Assembly (NCBI GenBank): GCA_000320545.1
Contig: ADNK01000828.1
Coordinates: 124,001-188,000, forward strand
DNA from: Bigelowiella natans CCMP2755
Taxonomy: Eukaryota; Cercozoa; Chlorarachniophyceae
Reading direction: 5' to 3'
Length of the DNA stretch: 64,000 nucleotides
In this document: positions 1 to 12,215 of the stretch, in pieces
Layout of the letters: each line of letters begins with the position of its first letter
Position numbering within the stretch: the stretch's first letter is position 1
Notes under the pieces: model-generated
Told to the model about the DNA's origin: nothing
The model's input: the letters and a program-made list of their open reading frames with translations, nothing else
The model's database searches: none
Program-made: the position numbers and the translations under genes

Positions 1-428
1 GCGCTCTGCTTTGTTTGCCATTTAGTCTAGCGCTAGCTAATCATGCTAGCTAGCTCTCTAACTTTGGCGGACGCCATTTTTCACACTCTACACATGCAGT
101 CTAGCATCTGGCCTGCTAGGCTTCTGGCTATTTAGCTACACTAGTACATGCCAATCCTTTCTTCATGCTGTTCATGGTTAGTGGCATCGATAGCAACACA
201 TGTCTGATGTGGTTGTGCGATAAGCGCACAATCGCAGCCGATCATGAGACGCATGCGTCAGCTAGCACACGATAGATGCGTTGTTACGCGCGCTGGAAAC
301 TTGAAACAACTAGATAATGACGCTCTAATCTGATGTAGATTGCTATCGCGGCACACGTCAATAACATACATGCTTGTCGCAAAATACTATAACAAGTGCT
401 ATCTTGCGGATGCTTAATTTAGTAAGAC
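1..428. other. 3' spacer of FIH-like gene, palindrome-rich
   Basis: No coding signal was seen. The stretch is dense in short palindromic words (CTAG, GCTAGC, CATG), for example around 26-55 and 105-120, and in this it resembles the convergent-gene spacers further right. It lies just downstream of the stop codon of the minus-strand FIH-like gene. Confidence 0.5.
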
Positions 429-2553
429 TCATGCATTTGGCTGTATCCATTTTTCAATATCATTGCAATACCTTCCTTCTAGCATGTCTAGAATGAGGGG
501 CTCGGCTTGGGTACGACCCATGAAGTTTGATAAACAATTTACCATGAATTCTTTGACTTTCGAGTTTCCTTCACTCAGTTTCGTTGAGGGTTTTGAGGAA
601 TGCTTGGCTGAGAGCTGTTTCGCTAAATTTTGCAGCGATTCACTACCGAATATATTAAATACCTGTAGGGTCAAATGCCATCGGTTTTAGTCATAAGACT
701 ACGGAATGGGTTTTTGGTCTTTCCATTGTAACATACCATCTCCTCTAAGTTTCGTCGAACCGTTAAAAGATGACGTTGATCTAGAGGTAGCTTTAAAGTG
801 TCAAGCGATGCCTATAATGAAGAGACTAACCGTCAGGGCGGCAGTAGTAAAGAGGATTATATTTGCATCATTCTGGTCGCTGCTACCTACTACCTTTTGT
901 TGCTTTGACCAGAAAGTAATAGAAATAGCAAGGGGATCAAGGTTGCGAAGATGGTGCCACCAGCCAACAGGAAGATACAGTAAATCTCCTGACAGTGGAG
1001 ATATAGGGAAGGAAGTTAGAACTTAATCATTAGTAGATAGTTTGCTCATACCTGGTTGGAGAACAGCATAATGTGGCCGTGCATGCCGATACAGCGGAAA
1101 CCGGTGAAGGTCTGGATTGTCAGGATTTACCATGGCCTTTGTTTGAACAAGTTTTTGTCATCGATACTACTGTCCGATCCACTCTCAAATGTTCTTCACC
1201 TGTCTATCACAGGCATGATTGCACGGAAAAGCGTACATTCCTTGCCAATCACCAGGAGGCCATAAATAGACTTCCTTGCGTCCGCGCATTTGTGCAAACA
1301 TGTTCTCCTGCTCGTCGTAATGGGCTGGGGTTGTGGCTCCTTGCATACCAATGAGTAGGATATTTCTATCTGGAGTTCCCCATCCATACTTCTGCACTAT
1401 TCTCAGCAACCAATTCCAATTCCAAGATGCAAATTCAGATGAAAACTCCGAATGTCCTGATAAACTATGAAAGAATTTCAAGCAGCACCATTGAATCAAG
1501 ACGTTGCAATGCATATATGATAATAACTAACATCCCTTAGAAACTAACCTTTCTTGTAAGTATAACAAACCGCTTCTTCCCTTTTTGTTTCCATCTTCAT
1601 CTATTGCTGGGCCCTCTTTCGTTGTTTCCTGGACACGTTGTAAAAACTCGCTAATGGTTATGCTCTTTTCAGATGTCGGTGCCTGAAGGAACAGTCCAGC
1701 TTTTTATGATAGATATATAATTGACACATTGGAAGAAGTACAACCTTAAAGACATAAGGCCCCGTATGCTGCTCTTTTTTCCAATACCTGTTGATATTCA
1801 AGAGCAGCAATAGCAGTAGCATCTACCTTAGATGACAGTATATCTGGTGCGACATTTGTTGCACACACAATACCTAAAGTATTGGCTAGGAGACTCATAC
1901 ACTGTGACTTTCTTTGCCGCAAGCATACTTTGAATATGGCCCGGAGTCCATTTCGATTCCTTCGACTCTCCTACATGTTACATTTTTTCTAATCTATTTG
2001 GGTACACGACATATACGAATGTGTATACGCACGTATCCATTATGCTGTTCTATTGCATGCTGACCGGTGCTGCCCCCCCTCTTAATCAGTTGCGATCCAC
2101 GGATGACGATAGGAAGGTGAGCCTCCAGAAACTGATCCAATAGCGGAGACCCCCAGGGAACAACGCAGACAGGTCTATTGAGAATGTGACGAACACATCA
2201 GAAATTATGTTAACACGGATGAGCCAACGTAGGCTCGAGACGTCATTTAAGAAGTTAGTTTACCTTATGTTTCTGTAGGAGTCAAGGGTATCATCGCTTG
2301 GACGAGTTTCAAGTGACTCTTTATAACGTTTTGGATTTTTCTTGACGAAATCCTCAGTGACTTGAGGATGCATGAGCACCGGGTAGGTAAGCATTGCGTG
2401 GTTGCGCCATCCTAGATATTCCTCTATGGCTTCCAAAATGATATTCGTGGTAGCAGCAGCACTTTCCTTCCTTTCATCTGCTCCGTGGAGAAACAATGAC
2501 GAAATGGTATTTCTCGCTACCGTAGTGTTCCTGGTCCTCATCCTGATGCTCAT
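429..2553 (-). CDS. FIH-like 2-oxoglutarate/Fe(II) asparaginyl hydroxylase (JmjC/cupin_8)
   Basis: Probable 2-oxoglutarate-dependent protein hydroxylase related to factor inhibiting HIF; in animals FIH hydroxylates Asn in HIF-alpha and ankyrin repeats. Exons read: 2260-2553 (ATG at 2553), 2065-2174, about 1874-1970, an exon ending near 1793, then 1549-1682, 1200-1464, 1052-1136, 894-988, 737-811 and 429-662. Visible motifs in order are LPIVIRG, LYLQES, NWNW, TPAHYDEQENMFAQ (HxD iron ligands), the FIH hallmark HACDRQ, NPDNPDLHRFP, GDLLYLPVGWWHH (second iron His), FWSK, and a C-terminal EPLILDMLEGRY matching the FIH dimerisation tail. Frames join cleanly from exon 1549-1682 to the stop. Between about 1790 and 1890 the frame matching FIH (VYESPSQYF) and the frame entering the next exon do not connect by any intron I could find. 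An unrecognised intron, a sequence error or a real frameshift are all possible. Subcellular location is not evident. Confidence 0.88.
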
Positions 2554-2982
2554 ACGTTGATGATGATGGTTACGTTGCTACAGTTCTTCCCCATTCACTC
2601 ATTCATTCACTCATTCGTGCGCTCGGAGATTGCACTTCCACCTGCGACGCACGTGTGGCTTGCCAATTTAGGTATTCCTACCTTGTCGCAGACCGAAAAT
2701 CCTCATCCTTCGTAAATCCAAAACAAGTCGCAGGTTGATGATCCAGGCTATTTTCCACATATGGTCCTGGGGTTGTGGTTGTCGTAAGTTGATATCGGAG
2801 GGCCTACTCTCTTGGTACGAGCACAAATTGTTGCATCCCCCTCCACCGCGCCCAAAGCATCGGTACACTCATTGGAAGAGGATAAAGACAACCCACTTCA
2901 AACAATCAAGTCGTTTGTCGTGTATCTTTGTATGTCTACAATGCCCTATGCTTAGGTTCAGCTAATCCGAATTTAAATCTAG
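2554..2982. promoter_or_regulatory. divergent intergenic region, FIH-like / FLUC
   Basis: About 430 bp separates the two start codons, so both promoters should lie here. A four-fold CATTCATTCACTCATT-type repeat is present near 2595-2615. I see no clear TATA box, and the palindromic words typical of the convergent spacers are absent. An upstream exon for the fluoride channel cannot be excluded. Confidence 0.4.
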
Positions 2983-3574
2983 ATGGAGGCTGTGGCCGTC
3001 GTTGTTGGAGCTGGTGCAGGTGCCACAGTTAGGTCGCAACATTACTCCGATGTAAGCCATCAATAAAGACTGATACTTACTTTTTTTTTCTAATTTTGGT
3101 TGAATAAGACATTTCGCCTCTCAATTTGCGAAGCGGAAGCATTCAGACCTGGGGCCAGTGGCCATCACTGCTGTCAATACTGCTGGTATTTGTCAGATGC
3201 TTCGATAGATTTCATCCAGTAATTATGTGTGGCAACCTTTATGATATAGGTTCGTTTATTCTAGGGGCTGTAGTTGGAACTCCAAATCTGTCAACGAGAT
3301 CCCGGTGCTTGCTTGAACTAAACTACCTGCCATGCTGGCTGACTTACTCTGCCCATTTATGTATAGAGTATGCCTTGGGACGGGATTTTGTGGTGCTCTT
3401 ACTACTTTCAGCACCTACTCTATGGATGTTGTGACTATGATTGAAGCCAAGGAGATCGGAAGGGCGTTGCGATATATCGGCATGAATCACGCTGGCGGTT
3501 TAGGAGGTGCAACCCTAGGTTACCTACTGGCAAAACAATTGGCGCGGAGCACACTGGTGAAAAAGAAATGTTAG
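2983..3574 (+). CDS. fluoride ion channel, single-domain FLUC/CrcB type
   Basis: Membrane channel that exports fluoride. Four exons splice with every phase closed: 2983-3051, 3134-3185, 3250-3304 and 3367-3574, giving 127 aa, the usual length of a bacterial Fluc subunit. Family signatures are the N-terminal GAGAGATVR, the pore-lining Asn in VNTAGSFILG, the phenylalanine and Na+ region GTGFCGALTTFSTYSMD, and a last helix with GGLGGATLGYLLA. Four short hydrophobic helices are expected, and the protein should act as an antiparallel dimer. Fungal and plant FEX proteins are usually tandem two-domain fusions; this one is a single unit. It diverges from the FIH-like gene and converges on the next gene. 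The start is chosen because the length then equals the family norm; an upstream targeting exon remains possible. Confidence 0.9.
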
Positions 3575-3848
3575 TTCGGCTTCGCTTATTAGACAGCTTG
3601 AGTTGTAGTAGTGATACATGGAAACATGTATTAGATTAAATTGAAGGCATTAGAATGTGTAAGGTTATCTTACTAAGAATGAATTACAAGTCCATATTAA
3701 AGATGTGCGATTTTATTTGTTGCTAATGATGCATGCATATATCGTATCATACTTCGACACATGCCAGCCGGTACGTGCTTAAATATTGTAATTGCTACAC
3801 CATCTGCGGATTTGCGACAATGCTGCGAAATCATATTCACTAGTTCAT

Positions 3849-3893
<45 letters not shown>

Positions 3894-4573
3894 TGTATGC
3901 TATCTGGGTATACATAATATCAAACGTGCAGTGCTGGAGCATCACATGGTGCTTGTCTTTATTCTCGCTTCTGCCTTGCTCTACGTATGGTGTAAGCTAC
4001 AAAGCAAAATGCGTAAGCTCACTCGCAGCGCTAAAACTTTTTGGGTTGATTTGGGGCGCGAATGATAATTGTATACATTTACTCTTCAAATTTGGAATTT
4101 AAACCACATCTAATTCATTTAGACCTTGAACGTATATTTGGAGGCAGCGTATTATTAGCAGCAGAAAATTCTCTTTGTGCACATAGAACAAGGATTCTAG
4201 TCACCTATCACGGCAAGTAATGATGCCACCAGATGTCTGACCTCGTCACACGACGTACTTGAATCAAAGGGCACATCAATGCTACTGCAGATTCATGCTT
4301 TCAAGAGCTGGCCATGAGGTATTACTTACAAGTTTATCCCAAATATAGGTGCACATAGTGAAGTCGTTACTTAATCATGCAATTCTCCAAGGAGACTTGA
4401 ACTTTGTCCTACAAAATGAATTTGCCCCTGGAATTTCGAAATCGGAATTGTCTTCCCGAAATCCATCTTTTGGAAGAAATAAACGCCGGTTTTCTAACAT
4501 ACTACGACAATGCAAACATAAGCAAAAGTAAAATGTACGTAAGCTGAGAGACTACATCAATTTGATTATGATA
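3575..4573. other. convergent 3'-3' spacer
   Basis: No convincing exon. It contains an (AT)n run at about 3850-3888 and palindromic words such as TGCATGCATATATCG near 3730. Short open frames here are low-complexity or lack splice context. Confidence 0.5.
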
Positions 4574-6495
4574 CTACCGGTCAATCCGATTTATGATATC
4601 TGGCAGTTCGTCATCGGGGACACTTGCATGTCTTTGCCGTGAAAGCTTCTCAAAGAACTCCATATCCTTCTTGGGGAGAGTATTGTCGACGTTAAATTCT
4701 GGAATCTTCTCCCCAAGTATTTCAGCCCTAACTTTGAGACGTTCTTGCAGAGCCTATGTATGAAATGTGTGTTCCAAATTTGTAGAATATAAAATAATGG
4801 GTTGTTGACAACGAAAGCGTCAATGGATGTTGTTCAGAGAGCCGTTTTGCTGATATATTCGCATTTTATCCCTGGCTCGTAGCAAATTTACATTTTTTTG
4901 CTCTATCCTGTTATCACTTAATGATGCTGTTATTAAAGTAGAGTACACAAAGTAGACTACAAAGAATTACCGATGGATTGAATGTTCCTGCTCTGACTTC
5001 CTCCATCTAAAACGGTAAGGACTTTATACTCATCTTATCCCACACGTTGCAAAATTTACATTTGTACCGTTCGTTTCCATGAAGTCTTCGGAATGGTTTT
5101 CTTCGTTAAAGGCTAAAAAAGGTAAGTTCAGTCTTGTTGGATGATATGCTCTATGTACAGTTGAGTTATACGAAGAAGAAGAAGAAGGAAACCAACCACC
5201 TTGATCTGATGCTCAGCAGGATCGTAGGGCTGTATGTAGACCTCCTTACCTTGTGAGAATAGTCTCTCTTGCTCCACTTCATAATCATGCTGTGCTGAAT
5301 CAATACCGTGTCTTGACTTCTTCCTCATCCCATTTTTCGTCATTTTTCCTGGCAAGAATATAAATGATCTTACGACAAAGCTGCTTGCCGTGAGAGCATT
5401 GATTAGTTATATGGTGGTGTACACCTCCTTTAGGCATGCGGGTAGAGTGTGTTGGAGCATCTTGCACGTCGTCATTCTGTTCAGAATAGATGGCAAGGTC
5501 AAAGCAGCAGGATGATCATATATCTGGAATGAATCTATCGATGGTTGATAGACTGACCTGTGGAAGCATAAGGTCACTTCTTGTTTCGGTATCTAGCTCA
5601 CTTACTTCATTAAAGTGTTGTTGATGTTTGATCTCATCATTCTCTGTAGGATGATGTTCTAAAATGCTTGTTCCTTTGGGGAATGCTGCTTCCCGTTCAG
5701 ACTCGTCGCTTACACTGTCAACTCCTGGACATCAACAAGATCTCATTGTTGGAGACATCCTTATCGTGAAGAAATTAAAACGTGTGTGCGTGCGTGCGTG
5801 CGTGCGTGCTCAAATTGAATCCTATTATGTGTCCAAATACTTATAATGTAGACAAAAACAGACCACCCTTCACCGTGTGACAACAAACATTTACCAGAGT
5901 CATCTTTGCTTGAGCGACTGTGTTCCATATAGTATCCAGTGTCTAAGCGATTCATTTGCTTTGCCCTTTCTTCTCTAAACTGCCTCTCAAGACTCCTATT
6001 TTTCTTTGGTGTCACGTAGTCCTCTTCCGTGACTTCACTAGGTTCTTCTTCATAATAATTGGTAATGTTAGTTACGTTAGTTACAGTATGGGCTCAAATA
6101 TTTCTAGTATTTACCTCCTGGAAATAATGAAATTGGTACTTCTTTCCTCGGATCCTGCCTCCATTCTTCATTCCAAGCTTTCTTCCTTCGATCGCCACCT
6201 TGTTCATGCTTGGAGCACAAAGCATGCAGCATCATCATTATCAAGAACTTGCCACGTATATTTGAGGCGTAACCAACAACAAGCGGCAAATTTTACATTT
6301 TGTGATAGAATGTGCTTCCACCATCACCTTATTGAGTAGATTTCGAGCTGCTCTTGAGAGGCCAAATTCTTTTTCTTGGTCTTTGTCCTTCCTTTTCTGA
6401 CCCCGCTTGCCCGACAACCATGGATGATGGTGCGGATGATCGACAGCAGGCTTCATCACCATTATGAAAATCTGCGCACAGGAGAAGGCTTTCAA
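4574..6495 (-). CDS. conserved-looking hypothetical, charged multi-exon protein
   Basis: Function not recognised. Exons on the minus strand join with consistent phases. The N-terminal exon, near 6338-6495, carries a His-rich HPHHHPWLSGKRG stretch and SRAARNLLNK. Later exons are about 6122-6220 (HEQGGDRRKKAWNEEW), 5894-6052 (EEPSEVTEEDYVTPKKNRS), 5571-5729 (acidic, Ser-rich), 5430-5482, 5200-5350 (KKSRHGIDSAQHDYEVEQERL), 5070-5118, 4971-5007 and 4574-4753, the last ending LPDIINRIDR before TAG. The product is hydrophilic and rich in Lys, Glu and Arg, with no membrane segment, which suggests a nuclear or RNP-associated or organellar scaffold; this is only composition-based. The start codon is uncertain (ATG at 6495 or 6462, or an upstream exon). 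Confidence 0.65.
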
Positions 6496-7065
6496 CGCAA
6501 AGAAAACACGTAGTATAGCCAGGATTCATCGCATACATTATTGTGATGGATTTTATTAATTCGACGTTGGTCGAGTTGAAGTAGAATAAACAAGAGCCTC
6601 TGAAATGGGATGGATGCTGCTTTAAACAGTCCGCACTGTTTTTCGAAGAATATGAAACCCCAAAAAAATCACCAAAACTATTCACCATTCTCCTCTCACA
6701 AACCAATATCAAAGCGAGGCAAGGGTGGAAGGCACGCCATATTTTATCCTCCCGCATCGCATGCGAGCTCCGCTCGACGAGGATCGTCGGTGTTGATCGA
6801 GTTTTTGCAGGCTTTGTCGTTTTTTGTTTGCGACATGGAAAACTTGATGATTTTAGATCAATGATGCTTGGCGTTTATCCACTGCGACAAGACTTTTTAA
6901 TCATAATTCAAATACGACTGAAGCAACAACGGATAGTCCCCCCTCTATCCCTCTCTGGGGTAGGCAGTAGTGCGTAACACATAAAACGAGTGAGCGGTGA
7001 CGGCTGTTGCATTCGAATAATTTTGAAGGGGTTTTAAACTTGTTCTACCTTAGCGTTCAACATTG
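6496..7065. promoter_or_regulatory. divergent intergenic region
   Basis: About 570 bp lie between the 5' end of the minus-strand hypothetical gene and the SH3-protein ATG at 7066. No palindromic-word clusters, and no exon with supporting splice signals on the plus strand. An extra 5' exon of the minus-strand gene may lie at 6500-6760. Confidence 0.35.
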
Positions 7066-9672
7066 ATGGGAAACCATATTCATCACCATGATAAGCGGAC
7101 TAAAGCTGCTCTGAATGAGCTAGATCGCCATGAATTTATCGCTCCTCTTATGCACAAAGCTACACTTCAATGCCGCTATTTCGCTCAAGGAAGCAATGAA
7201 GATCAAAGAAAGTCCTCTTTTGAGGTTGATATAACGCTGAGCTTTTTCATGTTGAATTCATGCGCAAACGCTTGTCGAAGTTGTTATTGTATGATGTTTG
7301 AATCGAATCTATAATAATATTGAAAGGCATTTGAATTTGTTCGTCGAGAGGCATATCGAAAGTTTCATAGGAAAATTTAAAGGAAAGGCAAAGCTTACGA
7401 CATTAGAATGCCTTCTGCGCCTCAAATCTGAGTCGCTGACAAGGCCCGACGGGTCGAAACATCATTATCATCACAAGGTACATTCTTATTACTTACATAG
7501 CGGCTTTAGTAATTTATTCTGTTTACCCATCTAAGTACACGTGTGGATTTGTCAATTTTGAATTGGTTTCATCGCATATAATTGTTGCTGCTGGCAATTT
7601 TGCCTCATGTTTAAAACTTTGCCAACAATTAAGTTTCAGAATTTTTCTATTCTCACTTCTTACTATGTTCAGAGTTTAACTGTTTCATGGTCTAACGACC
7701 CCTATTTACTGGAGAAGAGCCAAGCTCCTGTTCAAGACTGGAAGATCCTCCTTCTTTCATCCAAAAATTATGAGATCTTTAGAAGCTTGATGGAGAAGAT
7801 GTATCAGCAAGTTTACCAAGAGGTAGTACATTTATAACTAGGTGGCTAGCCAGCTAGATAAACCATAAAAACGATTGATTCAGGTATTTTTCTGTTTCTA
7901 GTTTTCCTAAGTTGTTGCCGTCCATAGCACCTTGACTGCTGCTGATGCTGCTGCCGTGTAAGTTGAAACATCTTGAAAACACCACAAAAAGGTCTTATCA
8001 GAAGCCATTGCGGAGGTGAAAGCAAAAAGCAACCTAATCGTCACCCTCAAAGAGGAAGTAGCAAACTTAAGGGAAAAGTTGAACAATTGTAAAAGAGAGA
8101 AACGGAGATATCGTCATAGAAAAGTTGAACTAGAAGGTCAGTTGCTGCGAGGTGATCACGTAATATCCACACACCTACGACAATTAAGAGCTGCAGGAGA
8201 TCGATCTTCAAATTGTAAAAAGACAGCGACCCTACCGGAGAATATGAAGGTGACTATTCCTCAGATATAGCTGCTCTTCACATGATTATATGAGGAATCT
8301 TGTCTGTATGATTGCAGTTAAATGTTGCATCATTTGAAGATATTGGCAAAGAAGAAGCAAATGGATCGTCTACAAATGATTTGGATACTAACACCATCCA
8401 AATTGCACCTGAAAAGTTCAAGATGAAAGACGAGATTGTTCGTACAAAAGAAGATATTTCCGATGAAAGTACCGTGATGAAGCGAGAGAGGAAGGATGGG
8501 GAAAAAGATCTACCTGCAAAAATGCGTGAATGGTAAATCGACAAACCGAGTCTGTTAAGAGTACTCATAATTAATAGTAGTTCTCTAAATACTTCAGTTT
8601 AAAAAAGGCGAGTGATTCAAGCGAAGAGTCAGAATCTACTTGGAGGAAATCAGATGAAGAAAACCGAGTGCTGAGGGTAGAGTGATATAAGCAGTATTTT
8701 ATTTAGGCATGAGCTCAAAGTCTCATTCCCCCTCGCCCTTTTTGAAATTCAGAAGGAAAATGAGGAAAGTTTTAACGAGCGTTCTGACTCCAGCATCCAG
8801 CTAGATAGGAAGCTAAGTACGAAGAACGATGCCTCATTCTCTGCAACAGCTCCATCAGTATCAGCACAAAAGTCAGCCATAAGGAGACGTAGGCTGCTTC
8901 TTGGATCATTATCAGTTCAAAAGCACGATGATCATGAGGAAGACAAAGAAAACTACCCCCACAACAAGAGAAGGGCAACGATTTCACTCGCAAGAAGTAA
9001 CAATGATGCAAGCAGCTCTGTCAATCGAAGGAGGAAAGCTAAGATGTCTCACAACAATCATTCACCAAAGAACACACGCACAGTTGTTACTATTTCCACC
9101 TCATCAAATGCTGCAACTCCCAAAAGCAGTCTCTCGCGTAGCAAATTAGCGAGAACAGAGCACAATACAAGACAAGGTTTAATATCAAGAGGTTCTGAAG
9201 GAAGGAAAGCAAAAGGACAGAGGCACAAAAATCGTGGTTGGTGGGGATATGCAAGATTTGACTATCAACCCTCTCCTAAGGAGGTGAGTAGTGCAACATA
9301 GAAATGTATTGCTAGTGCTAAAGTTTATAATATAAACAGAAATCAACATCGACCTATGCACCATGACCAGGAAAAGACATTACTTCAAACATTGTCTTCA
9401 CGATTATGCCTTGTATTTAGGTGTCAAAAAAACTCGCTTTGACAAAAGGGGATGTTGTACACGTTTTGCAGGAAACAAATAAGGTTTATATGAAAACCTG
9501 ACTCTTGATTCATCAACGCTATGTGCAGACGTTTCTAACGATTAGTTGTGCTTAGGGATGGTGGTACGGAACAAAAAGTGTAAATGGAACATCGTTTGGA
9601 TCGGAATCGGGGTATTTCCCGGCAAAACACATCCAACAGTGTGACTTGTCGACCTGGAACATTTTCAGATAA
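7066..9672 (+). CDS. coiled-coil protein with C-terminal SH3 domain
   Basis: Probable cytoskeletal or signalling adaptor. The N-terminal exon (ATG 7066) begins MGNHIHHHDKRTKAALNELD. An exon at about 7672-7830 encodes a helical SLTVSWSNDPYLLEKSQAP segment. Exons at 7990-8250 and 8320-8530 encode long charged coiled coil (EEVANLREKLNN, KMKDEIVRTKEDI). The exon ending at 9282 is a Ser/Arg/Lys-rich disordered region that runs into YARFDYQPSPKE. The SH3 domain is completed by exons 9421-9483 (KLALTKGDVVHVLQETNK) and 9556-9672 (GWWYGT, then GYFPAKHIQ). ALYDY-like, WW and YFP signatures are all present. Splicing of the last three exons is secure; the joins between 7200 and 7500 are not. The SH3 ligand is likely a proline-rich peptide, partner unknown. 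Stop TAA at 9670-9672. Confidence 0.75.
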
Positions 9673-10560
9673 TGTGATTAGAGACCACCTTCGCTTAATT
9701 TGTTGCCTCATCATCCGATTGGCTTTGCTCTGTTGATGTCATAGGCTGCCATGCATTTAGGTCGTATTTATTGGCTGTTGTTGCTTCATATTTGATGAAG
9801 CTGCACTCGCCAGACATGTGTGTTATTAACTCATGACTGAAGAATTGTTGTGCATTGCATGCAAGCGCTAGCGCAGCTATGCGAGCAATAAGTAGAAGTA
9901 AGTGTCTTTTCTACTTATATGCTTTAGTTTGTCTAGTCGTACTCTACTAGTTTTGTTAGCTAGCATTGCACACAATGCTATCTCTAGACCAGGCTACCTG
10001 GACTATGTGACGCACTAGCGCATGTTGGGTCCACAGTGGCAAAATGATTATCGATCAAATTCACACATCCTGCCACGCACATCGCTAGATCGTATAATCG
10101 GCACGCTAGCACCGCTGATCGAATCGAATCGTCCGCACGTTCATTAACTTGTGCAGAGCTCTAGAGCTAGCCTTCTGCAGTCATGTGCGTGCGTCTATGT
10201 TAGCTAGCTAGTATGTAGCCAATGTATGTGCGTCACATGCTAGCATGCCATTCTATTATAGCAACGTGGCCATTCTAACATGCTAGCATGGCAACGTGAC
10301 TATAGTAGCATATGTTTAATTTATTCATTCCATACATCCGTCTTATACTAGCTAGCTAGCTAGCATATGTGAAATTCACCGTCCTCTCACACAACTCCGT
10401 ATGCCAGCTGGTATGTGCGGCGCATGAAGTGCATACATGCAAGCATTTATACAGGCCCAATGCACACATTATAAATCCATGTTAAAATATGACAGAATTT
10501 GAAAATCGGCAAACTTTAGTGTAATGATAATCTTGACGCACTTGATCCCTAAGATCCTTA
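9673..10560. other. convergent 3'-3' spacer, strongly palindrome-rich
   Basis: No exon seen. This is one of the clearest examples of the spacer type: repeated GCTAGC, CTAGCTAG and GCATGC words, for instance 9955-9966, 10203-10213, 10229-10240, 10281-10290 and 10344-10363, where CTAGCTAGCTAGCTAG is uninterrupted. Local dyads such as GCTAGCATGCTAGC could form hairpins. Confidence 0.6.
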
Positions 10561-10851
10561 TTAACCAACATGCCTTTCAACAGAAGCAGATTGAATATCC
10601 TGAAGAATTTTGTCATGCAACTTAGCTAGTGTGCCGAAGTAGGATTTGACATAAACTCCCCCACGAGCAATTTCAACCTAACACAGAATTATGACTACTT
10701 TTAGAATCATATTGGGAATGTGGTACATTGCACTCACGAACCGCCTTATTCTGTTTGAGATATTCCAGACCCTCCCTACATATATGATGTGAGGTGGAGG
10801 AGGAAATTGACCAACACAGTACAAAAACTGTTAAGATGGGATAGACAGACA

Positions 10852-10902
<51 letters not shown>

Positions 10903-11238
10903 ACATGCTATATGGTTTGAAATAAGCACCACCTATAATTAGAGGATCCGATTATGCGCGACAGCCTGTGCTTGCCTGACGATTCGAAACAACAACATTG
11001 AAAATGTTAGACTTGAGTGTCCTCCTAAATCTAAACCATCATTAGTAGTGGTACATGGATATGGCACCACCCATGTTTATTCACACCACAAACAAACAGA
11101 TAAAGAAAGATAACTTTGATGATATGACAGCCTAATCAGTGAGTCAGTGAGTTAGAAGTAGTAGCAGCAGATGTACCAAGTAGAATGCCACATCCTTTCC
11201 CTTGCACCTTGATGGAGACAGCCACCTTATTAAGCAGA

Positions 11239-11273
<35 letters not shown>

Positions 11274-12180
11274 TTATATTAATTAAATAATAAACAGCAG
11301 CAGCAAAATGATAATGATGCCAGACGCATTCTTCGGGTGCTGTATAATAAAATTGAAGGTCAACCAATTTTTTGGCTATCATCAGCTTCTTCAGTTTACG
11401 ATCCTTAGGCGAGAAAGTTGGTTCATTCTCGGGGCCACAGATTGCATCCTACAAACCACCAAAACATAAGACGCTTGTTTCTACTTTCTTTTCGAAAAGA
11501 AAATATTTGAATTTTTGAAGGCTGCAGTAGCATGTAGCCTACCAGATCATAATCGGTTGCAGGGAAATTTGTGAATGCAGATCTTCCTCGTGCCTAATGA
11601 ATAATGCTAATGTTACTACCCGCCAGTATTAATATATCGTTGCCAGAATCAGATAGAGGTCTATTTTCATCAAACTAGGGAATATGTACACCGTCGTAGT
11701 AGCTACTATTCATCAAGAGCATAGCAATCACTGTTCTTCTTCTTCCGTATTGACAACAAGTAAGTAACCACCTTCAGATTAGCTCTATCATAAGCCCTTG
11801 CCTAACGACAATTGCAAGCATTTAAGTACACCTTGGAACAACTCAATAATACTGGAAATATGATGATAATGATGATGATGATGATGATGATGATATGTCA
11901 TATTAATATAATGATGACTAACCGCGTCCTCTTTTGTCAAGAACCGGCCCAAATGAATCTCCTAAAAGATGATACGTTGAACAACATAATTATTACCGTT
12001 CTCATTATTATTATTCTTTATCTTGTTCTTATTATTAGTCTTATCGTATTAACCATTTCCAATCTCATTCGTTTACAAAAGTGAGAGATGGCAGCACTGG
12101 TTGCTGGTAATCATTGATAGTGTATGTAGCACTGGCAACAACAACAACAGGTGTTCTTATAGCAGTCGTCGTCTCTATCA

Positions 12181-12215
<35 letters not shown>

